Shown here: positions 1 through 10,977 of the stretch, one piece after another | Layout of the letters: every line of letters begins with the position of its first letter | How positions within the stretch are numbered: the first letter of the stretch is position 1 | Origin: Skeletonema tropicum | Lineage: Eukaryota > Bacillariophyta > Thalassiosirophyceae > Thalassiosirales > Thalassiosiraceae | Assembly: GCA_037178625.1 (NCBI GenBank) | Contig: CM074131.1 | Span: 186,001 to 250,000, forward strand | Direction of reading: 5' to 3' | Length of the DNA: 64,000 nt | Made by a program: the position numbers and the translations under genes | The notes under the pieces: model-generated | What the model saw: only the letters and a program-made list of their open reading frames with translations | What the model was told of the DNA's origin: nothing | Databases searched by the model: none

Positions 1-3000
1 GTCATGACGTTAGCAACGGCGGTTGGGGTCGTCACATTAGATGGGATGCTCTCATCAAAGTTGACAACTGCCAATCCATTAATGTCAAAAAAGCCTGGAA
101 CCTCTTCTGATGGTACAAGCACTTGATCGTCGACGTAACAACGAGAGTTGATAGGCTCAAACTTCAACGAAATTCCCATCGCTCGCACTGCAATCCTGCA
201 AACCTTTTTCTGCTCCTCACCAGTCAAGTACCGGGCGGTCGGAATTTGCATTGTTACTGGACTAGTAAGAGTTTCTCCTCCGCATCCCTTCAATGATTCT
301 GTTCCTGTAGTGTAAAGATCACTGTCTGTGAACAAGTCGCAACCAAAGTTGCCTGAATTTGGCAGAACATATTCGAGATCATCCAAGTCCTTGACACCAA
401 ACCACTGACTGATTCCATACCAGACAGAATCCCAAGAATGTTTTGGAATCAGCCGCCCCTGACCTATATTGAGATGATAAGATACTCCAAATGACGTGGG
501 ATACTCTCCAAGAATTCTACCTCCCCGGACATCCCCACCAAACATGAAGTAGTTCCCTGCCCATGCATGATCAGATCCCTTGTTACTATTTGGGTTGATT
601 GTGCGGCCAAACTCACTTCCAATCAACACAGTAACTTGATTCTCAATTCCTAGTGCTTTGATCTCTGACCAAAAGCTTCCAACTGCAAAGAGAAGTCAAA
701 GAAGATGGAGTTAGGATGTATCTTGCAAGACAAGGATGAGAAGTTGAGCTTTCGCAGCACTATACTCACCCGCATGGTTGAGAGACGGCAACCTTGTCTC
801 TAAGTTGAGCGTCACGTCGAAGTGAGCATCATATCCACCTTGTTGAACATGGAAAACTTCACGATTAATGCCTCCGCCGCGCTCATTACGAATTTGAATA
901 AGCCTTGATACTTGCTTCAAACTGCTCGAGATACCAGCAGTGTCAAGTCTTGTGGTGAATGTTGTAAGAGTTTTCACTCCACGAACACTATCCACTAGCG
1001 CGTCGGTCTTGTTCCAGATATCAATAAAAGATTGAGACCACTTGTTTCCAAATATACCAGAATTTTCATCAGTCAGGGAGTGAAGCGATTCGAGATATTC
1101 ACGGAGCTCCTGTGATTTACCACTGAGCCAGTTGTTGTCATAAATTTTGTGAAATCCGTCAGCGGAGAGAATATCTGGAAGCCGACCTGTTTTGGGGCTG
1201 CCATCTATCATAGATGCCCTTGAATTAACAGCAGTTGCAGCAACAGCTTCCCCGTTACGTTCGAGAACATCAAGAATTCGTCCCCTGCAATAGGTGAGAA
1301 GGGCATTAGCTTGGAACATATCCAAAGGAAAAGGGTAAAAGACAGGCTTGATTATGTCCACACTTACATGACACCGGGGCCTTCGCCTTCCTTAAATGCG
1401 TCAACTTCGTGCGATTCCTTCTTCATTGTGTGGTGAGAGAAAAGATCCGTGCTAACGAGAACAAACGACATTGCAACTGTGAGACGCCTTAATGAATGTC
1501 ATGCACAAAGATAAATCGAAAGAAAATACTTACCGCGTCTCCGTCATCCAATTGTCTTTCTTGACTGGCTTGTGCAAATGGCCCATATTCGCGAGAAAGA
1601 CTCCTTTCCCCTCATCATAAATCTCTTTGAATGCAGTCAACATATTGTTAACCCCAAATGTACTACAGCCGCTTATACCAGCCGTTGAACCGTCGATGGG
1701 TAGAATTTGATTCATTCTCAGACCAATTCCGCTGGCACCGCCACGCGCTTCGAAATAATCGTCATACAAAGCGCATGACCCACCATTTTTATGTGGAGTC
1801 AAAACGTTGAAAGAGTCAAGCCCACCGAAGAGGTTGATGTAAACAATAGCTTTGTAAGGTGTGCTGGACATTTCTGGTGGAGGCGTGACTGGCCTTGGAG
1901 AGCCTGTTTTGCGTAAAGTATTGGAAGAATGAAACTCTGGAGTAGATGTGAGGAGCTTCATCATAACTCTCTCGCCGACTTCAGTGCCGTTAGTGGCATT
2001 GATGCTGGTGTATGCATCAAGAATTACTTGCATATTCTCGTCACTCAATCTCCCAGCCATGAGCAACGTTGACAATTCCTCAATTTTGTCCTTCACATCG
2101 CTTGCAGATGGTGAATAGCTTAGGTAACCGACTGACGAGGATGTGTCACCCACCTTATAGCCGCCTTTCAGAAACGGACCAAATCCTCCAAATCCAGTCG
2201 TAAGACCAAAGTTGTGTAGGGAGAACATACCATTTGTCAGTCCAACAACAGCGTTCATACTAAGCAACTCAGATTCTGGAGAATACAGACCTGCATCAGC
2301 AATTGCTCCAGGAGGTTGGTAGTCCTGCGCGAAGAAGCCAAATTGATCGGGAGGCTCGAATACCTGGAGAGATTGAACAAAACGTACATATGATCAAAGA
2401 GTACACACAGGTGTGAGGTATGAATGGGCACAGGAGAACAAACATAAATTCAAGGGACAATTGAAATTCTCACCATTTGTCCAATCTTATACTTCATGTT
2501 ATCAAACAAGCCGTGGCGAATCTTGACACTAGGGTGCCGCTGAAAATTCAAGCTCCGCATCACACCAATTACCTTCAACAAAGGCTCGCGTATCTGACCA
2601 TGAACTGGATCCTCATCAAGGACAGGCGACACAGACTCTGCGTCCAAAGCGATTGCAGCGGCCACTGCAGCAAGATTTCCGTACCTGCCATCTCCAAACG
2701 TAGAATCTCCTTTGGTGAAAGTTCCTTTCATGAAAGCGGTGGCTACTATCTCTACTTGTCTTGGTGTAGGATTGGAAAAGCCATGGAGCTGAAGAAGATT
2801 CTTCGCAATAAATGGCGGAGCATTGGGGTGCTGGACCAAGTGCGTCAAGAATGCGTCAATCTCGTACTCTGCGTCTCTAACTTCCGGAGCTGTCAATTCA
2901 ATAAAGTTCGGTGGGTTTCGCAGAGTGTACAATCCGCCAAGCGTAATGCTGGATGCCATATTCTTCAGATATAAAGTGTTTCCAAATTCATCCTCAACCT

Positions 3001-6000
3001 TGAAGATAGTTGATTCGGCACCAATACCACTCGCATCAGAGGCAACATAAGCCTCAACTTCTGCAGATGCCTCCAACAAAGTGTAAGACACAGTATCGCC
3101 TGCAAAAGATTCCGGTGGAAGTGCGCCAACCTTTAGCAATGACAACACATCTTCTCTGGAAGGAAGCGAATCGAAGACAGCACTCTCAGACACTGTGACG
3201 TCACAAAGACAAGCATCATCGTGGGTGACGCTGCAAGCTCCATCACCGCACGTGTTATTAAGTGTTGGGAAGATTTCTTCGGCAGTCAAGGCATCCTTCT
3301 TCCAGGGCACTTTGATGAAAGTGATAGTGTTGTTGACATCGACGTAAGGAACGGTCTCGTCCTCAAAGAAGGGATTGGCTGCAGGCGTGTGGATGATTGC
3401 AACTAGTCCATCCGCCCTAACCTTGAGCGATAAAGTACAAGATGCATCCGTCCAAAACATGGTGTTTTGACTGGGGAAAATGCTGTCATAAGTGGTTCTA
3501 ATGTTGACCGCAGGATTATCAGCAATCAAACTATTAGAGTCACAGACACGTCCGCCATCGGTAGTGCACTGAAGTTCGGTCGTGGCAAAGAAGGTTCTTT
3601 CACCGTGAAACTCCTGCAAAGGGCAGAACAAAGTGTTAGGACAAAAGATTAGTAAATAATAACCTGCACCACACCTCCTGCTTGACTTACCATTTTGTAA
3701 TTGTACTCAGAGACGTCTGTCTCGGCAACATCGCAGCAGGATCGCCCTGCAGCTGCTTTCCCCGGGTGAACACACATGGCATGAGTATGCCTTCGACCAA
3801 CGCCCGGAACATGTCGAGAAAAGCCAGTCACAACCTTCTTTGCATCATCGTAAAATGATAGCTGCACACAGGCCTGCCTGATATACTCATAGAAGGCACC
3901 AGGTTTGACTTGGACAATAATGACTTCATCCACTCGGCATTCTCTTCCATAACAGAGAAGGTTTTCATCAAGGGTAACAGTGTTCGCAAACTGACATTCT
4001 CCACTATCATTAGGGTTACATAGTTTCTGATACAATGCTGATTCGGAGGAAAGAGTAAACCTCTTAATTGATTCGTCTGAGTCCCAATGTGCTGTTATCA
4101 AGGAAAGTGTAGAAAGTGATACATATATGATGAGATAAAGTTTTCAAACAGAGAGATTGAGCAAGAACACAAACTCACGTGGCGCATACTGAGATTGCGG
4201 CAAACTGCTGCCCCCTCTGAACCTGAATGTCGCCCCAATCTTCAGAAAGTGATGCCTCGGCAAATCTATACAGAGAGGATATCTGTCTCCAATCCAATTT
4301 CCATCAACTGACGGTTTGGGAAAGTAATCATGGGCATCGACAGCAATTCTCATGGGGTCCATTCTTGACTTGTTCGATCTGAAAAGCTCTTCAACATTAC
4401 CTCTACGAGCTGTGTAGATGAATCCTGTCAACACCCTGGCGTTTGACATGATATCGTAGTTGTCGTAATTCTGAATAAGTCTGCCATACTCATCTCGAGT
4501 TTCCGTACCATCATAATTAAGCTCATGCATACCAATTGTGAACAGCTTCGAGGTGGATACAAAAGCGTGGCGGTTAGATGATTGAAGAGGCTCGGAGTAA
4601 AATAATGAAACAGACATTGAGAATGAATGCTCACCTGCATGATCTCTCTTCCAAGATTCTCATCAGGAAGAACAAGCTCATTGTGCACATCCCACTTTAG
4701 CCTGGCAGATGCAGATCCAACAGAGTTGAATTGCTCACCAATCTTAGGATTGTACACCATTTCCTTCAAAATATCAAAATATGACCCAAAGCAATGTCTA
4801 GTCAAGATGTCGTAGGAGTAGAGGTTCGTCTCAGTGTTATCTGGCGCCGTTGTGATGCCCACATTCAAATGTTCGTACAAAGACCACGCCATCCGTTGAC
4901 AGAGCTGGTCTTCCGCCTCAAGTGCGATCATTGTCCAAACACTTTGCTTCTGTTGATAGTAGTTGACATACGACGATTGACAGCCGAAGCAAGCCTGATC
5001 GGCTTCCAAACCATCAAAGTAGTCATCAAGGAGAGGATCGGGAGCGACTTCATTGGGTGATCCACAAACCAAAGTGCCTCCACCGCGGTTGAACTCGATT
5101 CGGTTCGAAAGCGTCATTGTTCCAAGATTATTTGCAACAGCCACAAGATTGAGTCGATCACCACTCATGCCAATCAGCTGAGAGAATTGGTCCACAATCA
5201 TCTTGTCCCCGAATCTTGCATTTTGATTGACTCGGCCTGTAACAGGATAGAGATATCGAGCAAGAGATCGGATTTGAACACCTTCTTCTTTCTTCAGATC
5301 TTCAAAGTAGGACATGGGGTGAAATTCAGGGTAATCCATAAATCCTACATTCTTGAATCCAGTGATGGAAGTATCTGGAAGGGTGGGCATTGGATGTTCA
5401 GCCACGTAGTTGGTGAAATCGATGATAGACCTACCGACAATGAGTTCGATGCAAGAAAGTTAGCACGAGAACAAAAACAAGTACAGATGAAGAAGAGGTA
5501 AAAGGGCATTGTACTCACATGTAATCCGGATGGACATTCTCCCAGCACCCCTCAGATGTCATGATCAACATGCCAAACTCTGCCAAATCCGCTTCGTTAC
5601 AGGCATTCTCTTCCATCTGGTTCCACAAGACGATATCTCGAATGTACGGATTCTCATCGTTGCTGGTCTCCAATGCATGCTTCAACACAGCGACAGTATT
5701 TTCTTGGAGGCTATTGGTGCATGTAGAAGAATCACGGTCAGATCTTGGAATCCACCTAGAGGTTGGGTTGCCGTCTTTTCTGTAACAAGGAAGATCGATC
5801 TTGGTCCCCGCAAGAGTGCCATCAGCAATCGAATCATCAAAGCGCATATTCTTCACAGCATATATGTAGCGAATGTTGTCTTTTTCGGCAAAGCCAGGCG
5901 ATGCCTCTCGGTAACTCGCACGAGTTACGTTGTGCATCTTCGCCAGAGTCTCCTCATCGAAAGTAATGACAACTTGGACGTCAATGAACGTGTTCGACGC

Positions 6001-9000
6001 TTGCTCGTACTCTTTTACACAGGCATTTTCGTCATAAGTCAGCACACAAGAGTCACGATTCAAGAAGTTGGGCTGCTCATTGTTGCACAAAGCAATATTA
6101 TGATCATTGTAGACGAAAAACTCTGCACGACCATTCGGCGCAACCTTGGCCTTGAATCCATCACGTTGAGCACGAATAGTAGAACGTAGGACGGATTTGC
6201 CTCCTCCATCTGGAGTTGGATTCTCAAGAGTATTCTCAGTAGTAACGAGGCGCGAGTCATACAGCGCATAACTTCCGTCTGAGAGTTTGGCAAACACAGG
6301 CTTATCGGGATTAAAACGAGACGGGACATCCTCAGGGTTGACTTTGTCAGCCCCACGGTAGTCGTTGTCGTATGGATTTGGAAGCGTTTCGCAAATCTCA
6401 TCGTCGACAGGAGACTCGAGGAGCAGATCACCACCATAGGTCTGTTCAACATTGATGGGAGTGACGGTAGTCGAATTCTCATCAGTCAGATCCAAAAGAT
6501 GAATATCTGTCATATTGAGAAAGATTGGATCGATGTCGACAGTAGGATTACCAAATCTGAGTGAAAAGAGAGCGCGAAAGATGAAGTAAGCAACCGAGCA
6601 TTGACAATCAATTATGAATCTATTCAAAGTGCACGCATCACATACCTAATGGATTGACACTTTCCTCCAATGAAGAAGCCCATTCTATTGGGGAATACAC
6701 CATACTTTCCTTCGACTTCATCAGCCTCGCAAAGCTGGTACTGCTTCGAACCATCCATAGGCAATACCTCTCCCGTTTTATCGATTTGGAAAGGATAGTC
6801 AATCATTGTACGGATGTCTCCCGCGTACCTAACTATGTATCGAATGTAATCAGGCGCCTTCAGGTTTGAAGGCTGCAACGAAGGCACAGTGGTGGTAGAC
6901 GGCGAATCAGTGATCACCTCACCTGAAAGCGAATGCTTCCCCATGAACTCAAAGTTTGAAATGAGGAGCTCCCCTGATGAAGCCATATTCTTGGTAAGCA
7001 TGGTGAACAAAATGAAGGAGGGTTGTCCAGGCCACTTGGTATAGTTGCCAAACATGGTGAACTCATCCGAGACAATGCGTTGCCACCGCCGTCCGTTCTG
7101 TTGAATCCTGGTGCGCAGAGGCCGCAAAAATATGTTGCAAATAGATCTTCTACAGGGGCCGTTGACAGTGTCATCATTCTCGAATCTCATTCTCACGATG
7201 ACCCTGGTGTCAACACTCAGAGTTCCCGACAGCTTGGCCCAAAATGCAAACTGATACTTCTCACCCGGAATCGTCTCCTCTATTATGTTCTGCATCAACC
7301 TCCTATTACGTTTCAACCTAGCAACTTCTTTCCCCTGATCAGCGTCAAACACTGTATCTCCAGCAGCTGAAATAGCCTTCCAATACTGAAAGCTCAATGC
7401 AAAGTCCGGATTCTTGAGGAAGCCAAGGCGAACATCACCCCCAGTAAGGGCATACGCAGACCCACTTGCCACCTTTTCAACCTTAAAGTCGTCAAGGTAG
7501 TATCCAGTCGTAGTCGCATCAGCTCTAATCCTCAACTGGTAATGGTTACATTTCTCGGGGGGCAAGAGCTCACTATCCCACGTCCAATCATCTCCCACAG
7601 TGTGAATCGCCTCAATGCGAGTCCACTCGTTAGCCTTGTTGATACGAGTACGACTGATGACGTTAGAGTCATCCTTTTGGATCGCCCACGGCTTGGGTTT
7701 GGAATCGTGATAGTGTCCAGTGTATAACACAATGACCTTGTTGGCTGCCTTCATCCTAACCCAGAATGTAATGCGAAGGACATCACCTGCACTAATGGGT
7801 TCTTTCAAACGTGACGTGGGACAGTCATTGCCAACTTGACGCATGATAAATCCCCTCCCCTCAACAACTTCGAGACTGGTCGATCCACTGTGAACCAAGG
7901 GGAAGTTTTGATCGAGGGTTGGATCAGTAATGCTCGGGTCGAGCCTGACCACTGCTACGGGGAGTCTTGCGGGCCATGAATGAAGGATTTGTTTGTCTGT
8001 CGCATCTTCAAAGTCGGCAAATCCCAAAATGTTGGCAGCTGTGGGAGCCATGGAGATTGTCTGTAGGATGAATTCATCAAAATGGGAGGAAAGGTGGGGA
8101 TGGTTAGTCACTGAAACTAAAGTGAAAGTAATACTGACATGACTACACTACAATTCGGCACACATACAAACAATCACTCACCGGTTTGCCAGTCAAAGAC
8201 GTTGTTGGAGTCCCCGTAGGACTACCCGAAGTAGGTAAAGCAGTCGGAGCCGAACTCAAACTAGGCATAGAACTAATACTTGGACTAGCACTCGGCACAC
8301 CCCCCAAAGTGACCGTCTCCACCGTAATCTTATGTCCCACCTGAGTCTGATACGAAGCCCCCAAATCTGTATTCCCCCATCGCAACGAACGTGAGTTTTG
8401 AACATCATAGTCGGTAAAAGTGAATTTACGCCAGCGGGAGTGTAATTCACAGGGTCCAGGTCCAGCCTCGCCGATGCGGTAGGTTTCCCACCGACGGGCG
8501 TTCAGTCTCTTCCGCCAGTATTCACGGAGGGAGGAGAACTTGCCGGAGGTGAAGGTGGTGGGATCCATTTGAGCTGTCACCCAGTCGATTTGTAGCTTGG
8601 ACATGGCTTCACTATGAGATAGGGTGATGTTCAAAGAGGTGTCGGTGGAGTTATCACCCAAGGCAGTGCCATTGACATCAGTGCCATTGACATCGACATC
8701 AGCTCCAGTAATCATAGCATACATGGCCTCCAAAGCATCCAGCTCGTCACTAGTCGGCCCAAACGTAGTCTGATGGAGGAACCTCGCAAATTCATTCCTC
8801 ACAGTCAACGCTCGTTCATAATAGGTCAAATAATACGGAGTGTCCAATTCATCCATCAATACAGGATTCTTGAGGTTCTGCGTGGACGTCATCGGCAGCG
8901 TCACCTCGCACATGTACTCGCCCGCCGCGAAATTGGTCCCAGTGTTATTGGCCACTCCACAAGTGTAGGAAAGTTGCCACGCCGAATGACCCGCTGGTCG

Positions 9001-9387
9001 ATTCCAATCGCCATCGTTTCCACCCAGCTCTCCCTCTATGCCCACTACGGACCGCCCCAGTGGGAAATAGTACCCCTCTCCCGCCACCTTGTCTTCGAGT
9101 GTCTTGGTCCATCGACTCAAGACGCACATGCGGCCCTTTCCACCCTCTTCTTCGGTTTCGGTGGCATTGCTGGCTCCGATACTGCCGATCGGGTCGAGCA
9201 GCACGGTCACCTCGCTGTATGTCGTATCTACGTCGGCAATGTGGAGTGGCGTGGAGGGCGCCGTCGAGGCATCGCTGCAGGAGAAGCGGAGGGCGTCGGG
9301 ATCAAAGTCGATTGGCTCTGCTGCAGAATCATCTTGTGCGCCGATGAAGGTCGCAGAGGTCAGTAGGACTGACAGCTTGAGGAGCAT
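1..9387 (-). CDS. Secreted DUF1800-DUF1501 fusion protein with inserted carbohydrate-binding-like modules (3' end beyond window)
   Basis: Eleven exons with GT-AG borders join in frame: 9387-8182, 8060-6646, 6556-5519, 5430-4635, 4545-4179, 4091-3691, 3613-2474, 2363-1534, 1451-1368, 1284-770 and 682 to beyond base 1, giving about 2,824 residues so far. The start at 9387 was chosen because MLLKLSVLLTSATFIGAQ is a good signal peptide; an earlier ATG at 9522 would bury it. DUF1800 begins near residue 200 (FARFLHQTTFGPTSDEL), is interrupted by a Ser/Pro/Thr linker and about 800 residues with two jelly-roll-like segments (exons 2-3), and resumes in exons 4-7 (QRMAWSLYEHLNV, PDENLGREIMQ, DNYDIMSNARVLTGF, REPLLKVIGVMRSL). 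DUF1501 follows in exons 8-11 (NLFGGLDSFNVLTPH, GGYDAHFDV, EFGRTINPN, GSDHAWAGNYFMFGGD). In bacteria these two families are often separate neighbouring genes. DUF1501 belongs, from memory, to the alkaline phosphatase/sulfatase superfamily. The biochemical role is unknown; an extracellular or cell-wall site is inferred. Confidence 0.86.
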
Positions 9388-10589
9388 GGTGATGTGCTGG
9401 CTAGATAGTAGTGTTCTACGATATTTATTATTGTTTGCAGCGCTCTCCCTCTCTCTCTCTTCGTCAATTGATGATGATAGTATTGTCTGTTGGTTACTCG
9501 ATGGATAATAAGTATTATTCATTGCTCTTGCTTGATGAGGTCACTATTTAATGAGGTCTGAAATCAACATGAAGATTCTTCTTGACATCAAGGGGAAGGG
9601 TAAAATGAAGAAGGTCACATCTGAGTGCAAACCTTTGCATTTAAAGCACATAGACAACAGACAGCAACATAGGATGGGGAAGAAGAGTTCTTCTAGCGCA
9701 ATTGAGGCCATTCTCCGTGAAAAAAAGTCTTTTGGATGTGATTCGTGAACCAAATTAGTGACTGTATGACTGTAATGTAATAATTCCGTAGTACATTACA
9801 AATGTCGAAGTGACCCAACACAGGTGGGGTCATTGAATTGGTCTTATGTCTTTTGCATGACATTCAAGTTCTCATTTTCTTCCGACAAGTTCTCATTCTC
9901 TTCATGTCAAATGACAGTACATTATCCCCTACCAATAACATTTCTATTACTATGTACATAGAGTATTAGTAGGGGATAATGTCCTCGCAATCAAATCGTG
10001 GTCTTTGAACTATGGTGCGAACCGTTGAAGCAGACTTGAACTGCTAGCGAACGACAGAATTAGAGCACTGAATGCCGTGTAGTTCAGGCGAGACGGGTGT
10101 CTTCACTCCTCATTTGTCCCAAATCAATCAACCTTGGGTCGAGTTTGCTGTCTTTTGCCTTTTTTGGTATGTTTTTGCTGCGCCGCCTGTTGCCCTGCCA
10201 TTCTCTTTCGGTAGTTCATCCAACCAATGCACTCATTGTAGTGTGTGGGTTTTTCCGCATCGGTTGCCTAGGTAGATTCAAGCGTTTCACTCCGACCAAA
10301 CGGGGTATTGAAAACATCTTTGATGTTCCCGTCTTGCATCTCTAGAGAGGTGTGGGTTTCGCATCGTAGATTTGTTGTCTGGAATGTTGCATTGGACAAC
10401 CTCACTGCATCCCTCTTGAGCGAAGAGAAGGACAGAGGCAATGACGAGCAAGAATCAAGGTCCAGCGCTTGCACTTGATCCATTTGACTCGCAAGAGAAA
10501 CCGCCATGATCTTATTTGTGTTGCAGCCTTTCATCACTCATTATTTTGTAGCTTTTGTGGACTGCTGTCCTTCAGCTTAGAGAGCCTTT
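9388..10589. other. Intergenic region between the DUF1800-DUF1501 gene and the polyamine-gene relic
   Basis: It holds the promoter side of the minus-strand secreted-protein gene, with CT-rich tracts just upstream of its start, and an inverted repeat at 9919-9982. The stretch 10070-10545 has short ORFs on both strands, including an 89-codon minus one. None has a recognisable domain and they shadow one another, so I call no gene. Confidence 0.6.
9919..9982. repeat. Inverted repeat with 19-base arms
   Basis: The left arm 9919-9937 (acattatcccctaccaata) and right arm 9964-9982 (tattagtaggggataatgt) are complementary except at one position and enclose a 26-base AT-rich loop. It could be a foldback, a cruciform or the remnant of a tiny inverted-repeat element. 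No target duplication was identified. Confidence 0.7.
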
Positions 10590-10832
10590 CAAGGCACCAA
10601 GAATGGCAAGACTTCTCTTCGCTACTTGGATGGAGCAACAATGAATAGCTATGTACCAGATGCCTACAAGAGCATTTGAAGATAACTATCTAAGTACTGT
10701 CGTCAGCGGGTGTGCCGAAGAATGTGTTGAATTCGAGTCTGTGCGCTTTGTAAGAGGTAGTGTTATGGAGGTCAATGTATCTTCAGCATATATATAGTCT
10801 GGTGTTTGAGAGGCATTTTGCATAAGCCATAA
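10590..10832 (+). pseudogene. Relic of the SpeD-aminopropyltransferase last exon, inverted
   Basis: On the plus strand this stretch matches the final coding exon and start of the 3' flank of the polyamine genes at 14392, 18252 and 22117, which lie on the minus strand. The frame KNGKTSLRYLDGATMNSY corresponds to KDGKTSLRYFDGATMKSY of the intact copies. Shared nucleotide blocks continue through gatgcctacaagagcatttg and gaggtcaatgtatcttc to the stop region tgcataagccata. Small indels and stop codons break the frame. It is clearly older than the tandem copies and points the other way, so it came from a separate, earlier event. Confidence 0.85.
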
Positions 10833-10977
10833 TTCGCCAAGGTAGAAGTAGATGATATAGTAACTAGCTAGGTAGTAGCTGATTCAAATGTTTGGTTGTA
10901 TCAAAAAAGTTGTAGGAAATGATCACAAGGTCAATAATAATATCCCTAAATTCCTAACTAAGTATCCTCACAGCAAT

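Noticed and set aside
10268..10537. 89-codon minus ORF and overlapping plus ORFs near 10072-10345
   Set aside because: They shadow each other and show no recognisable family; the region is next to a decayed relic.
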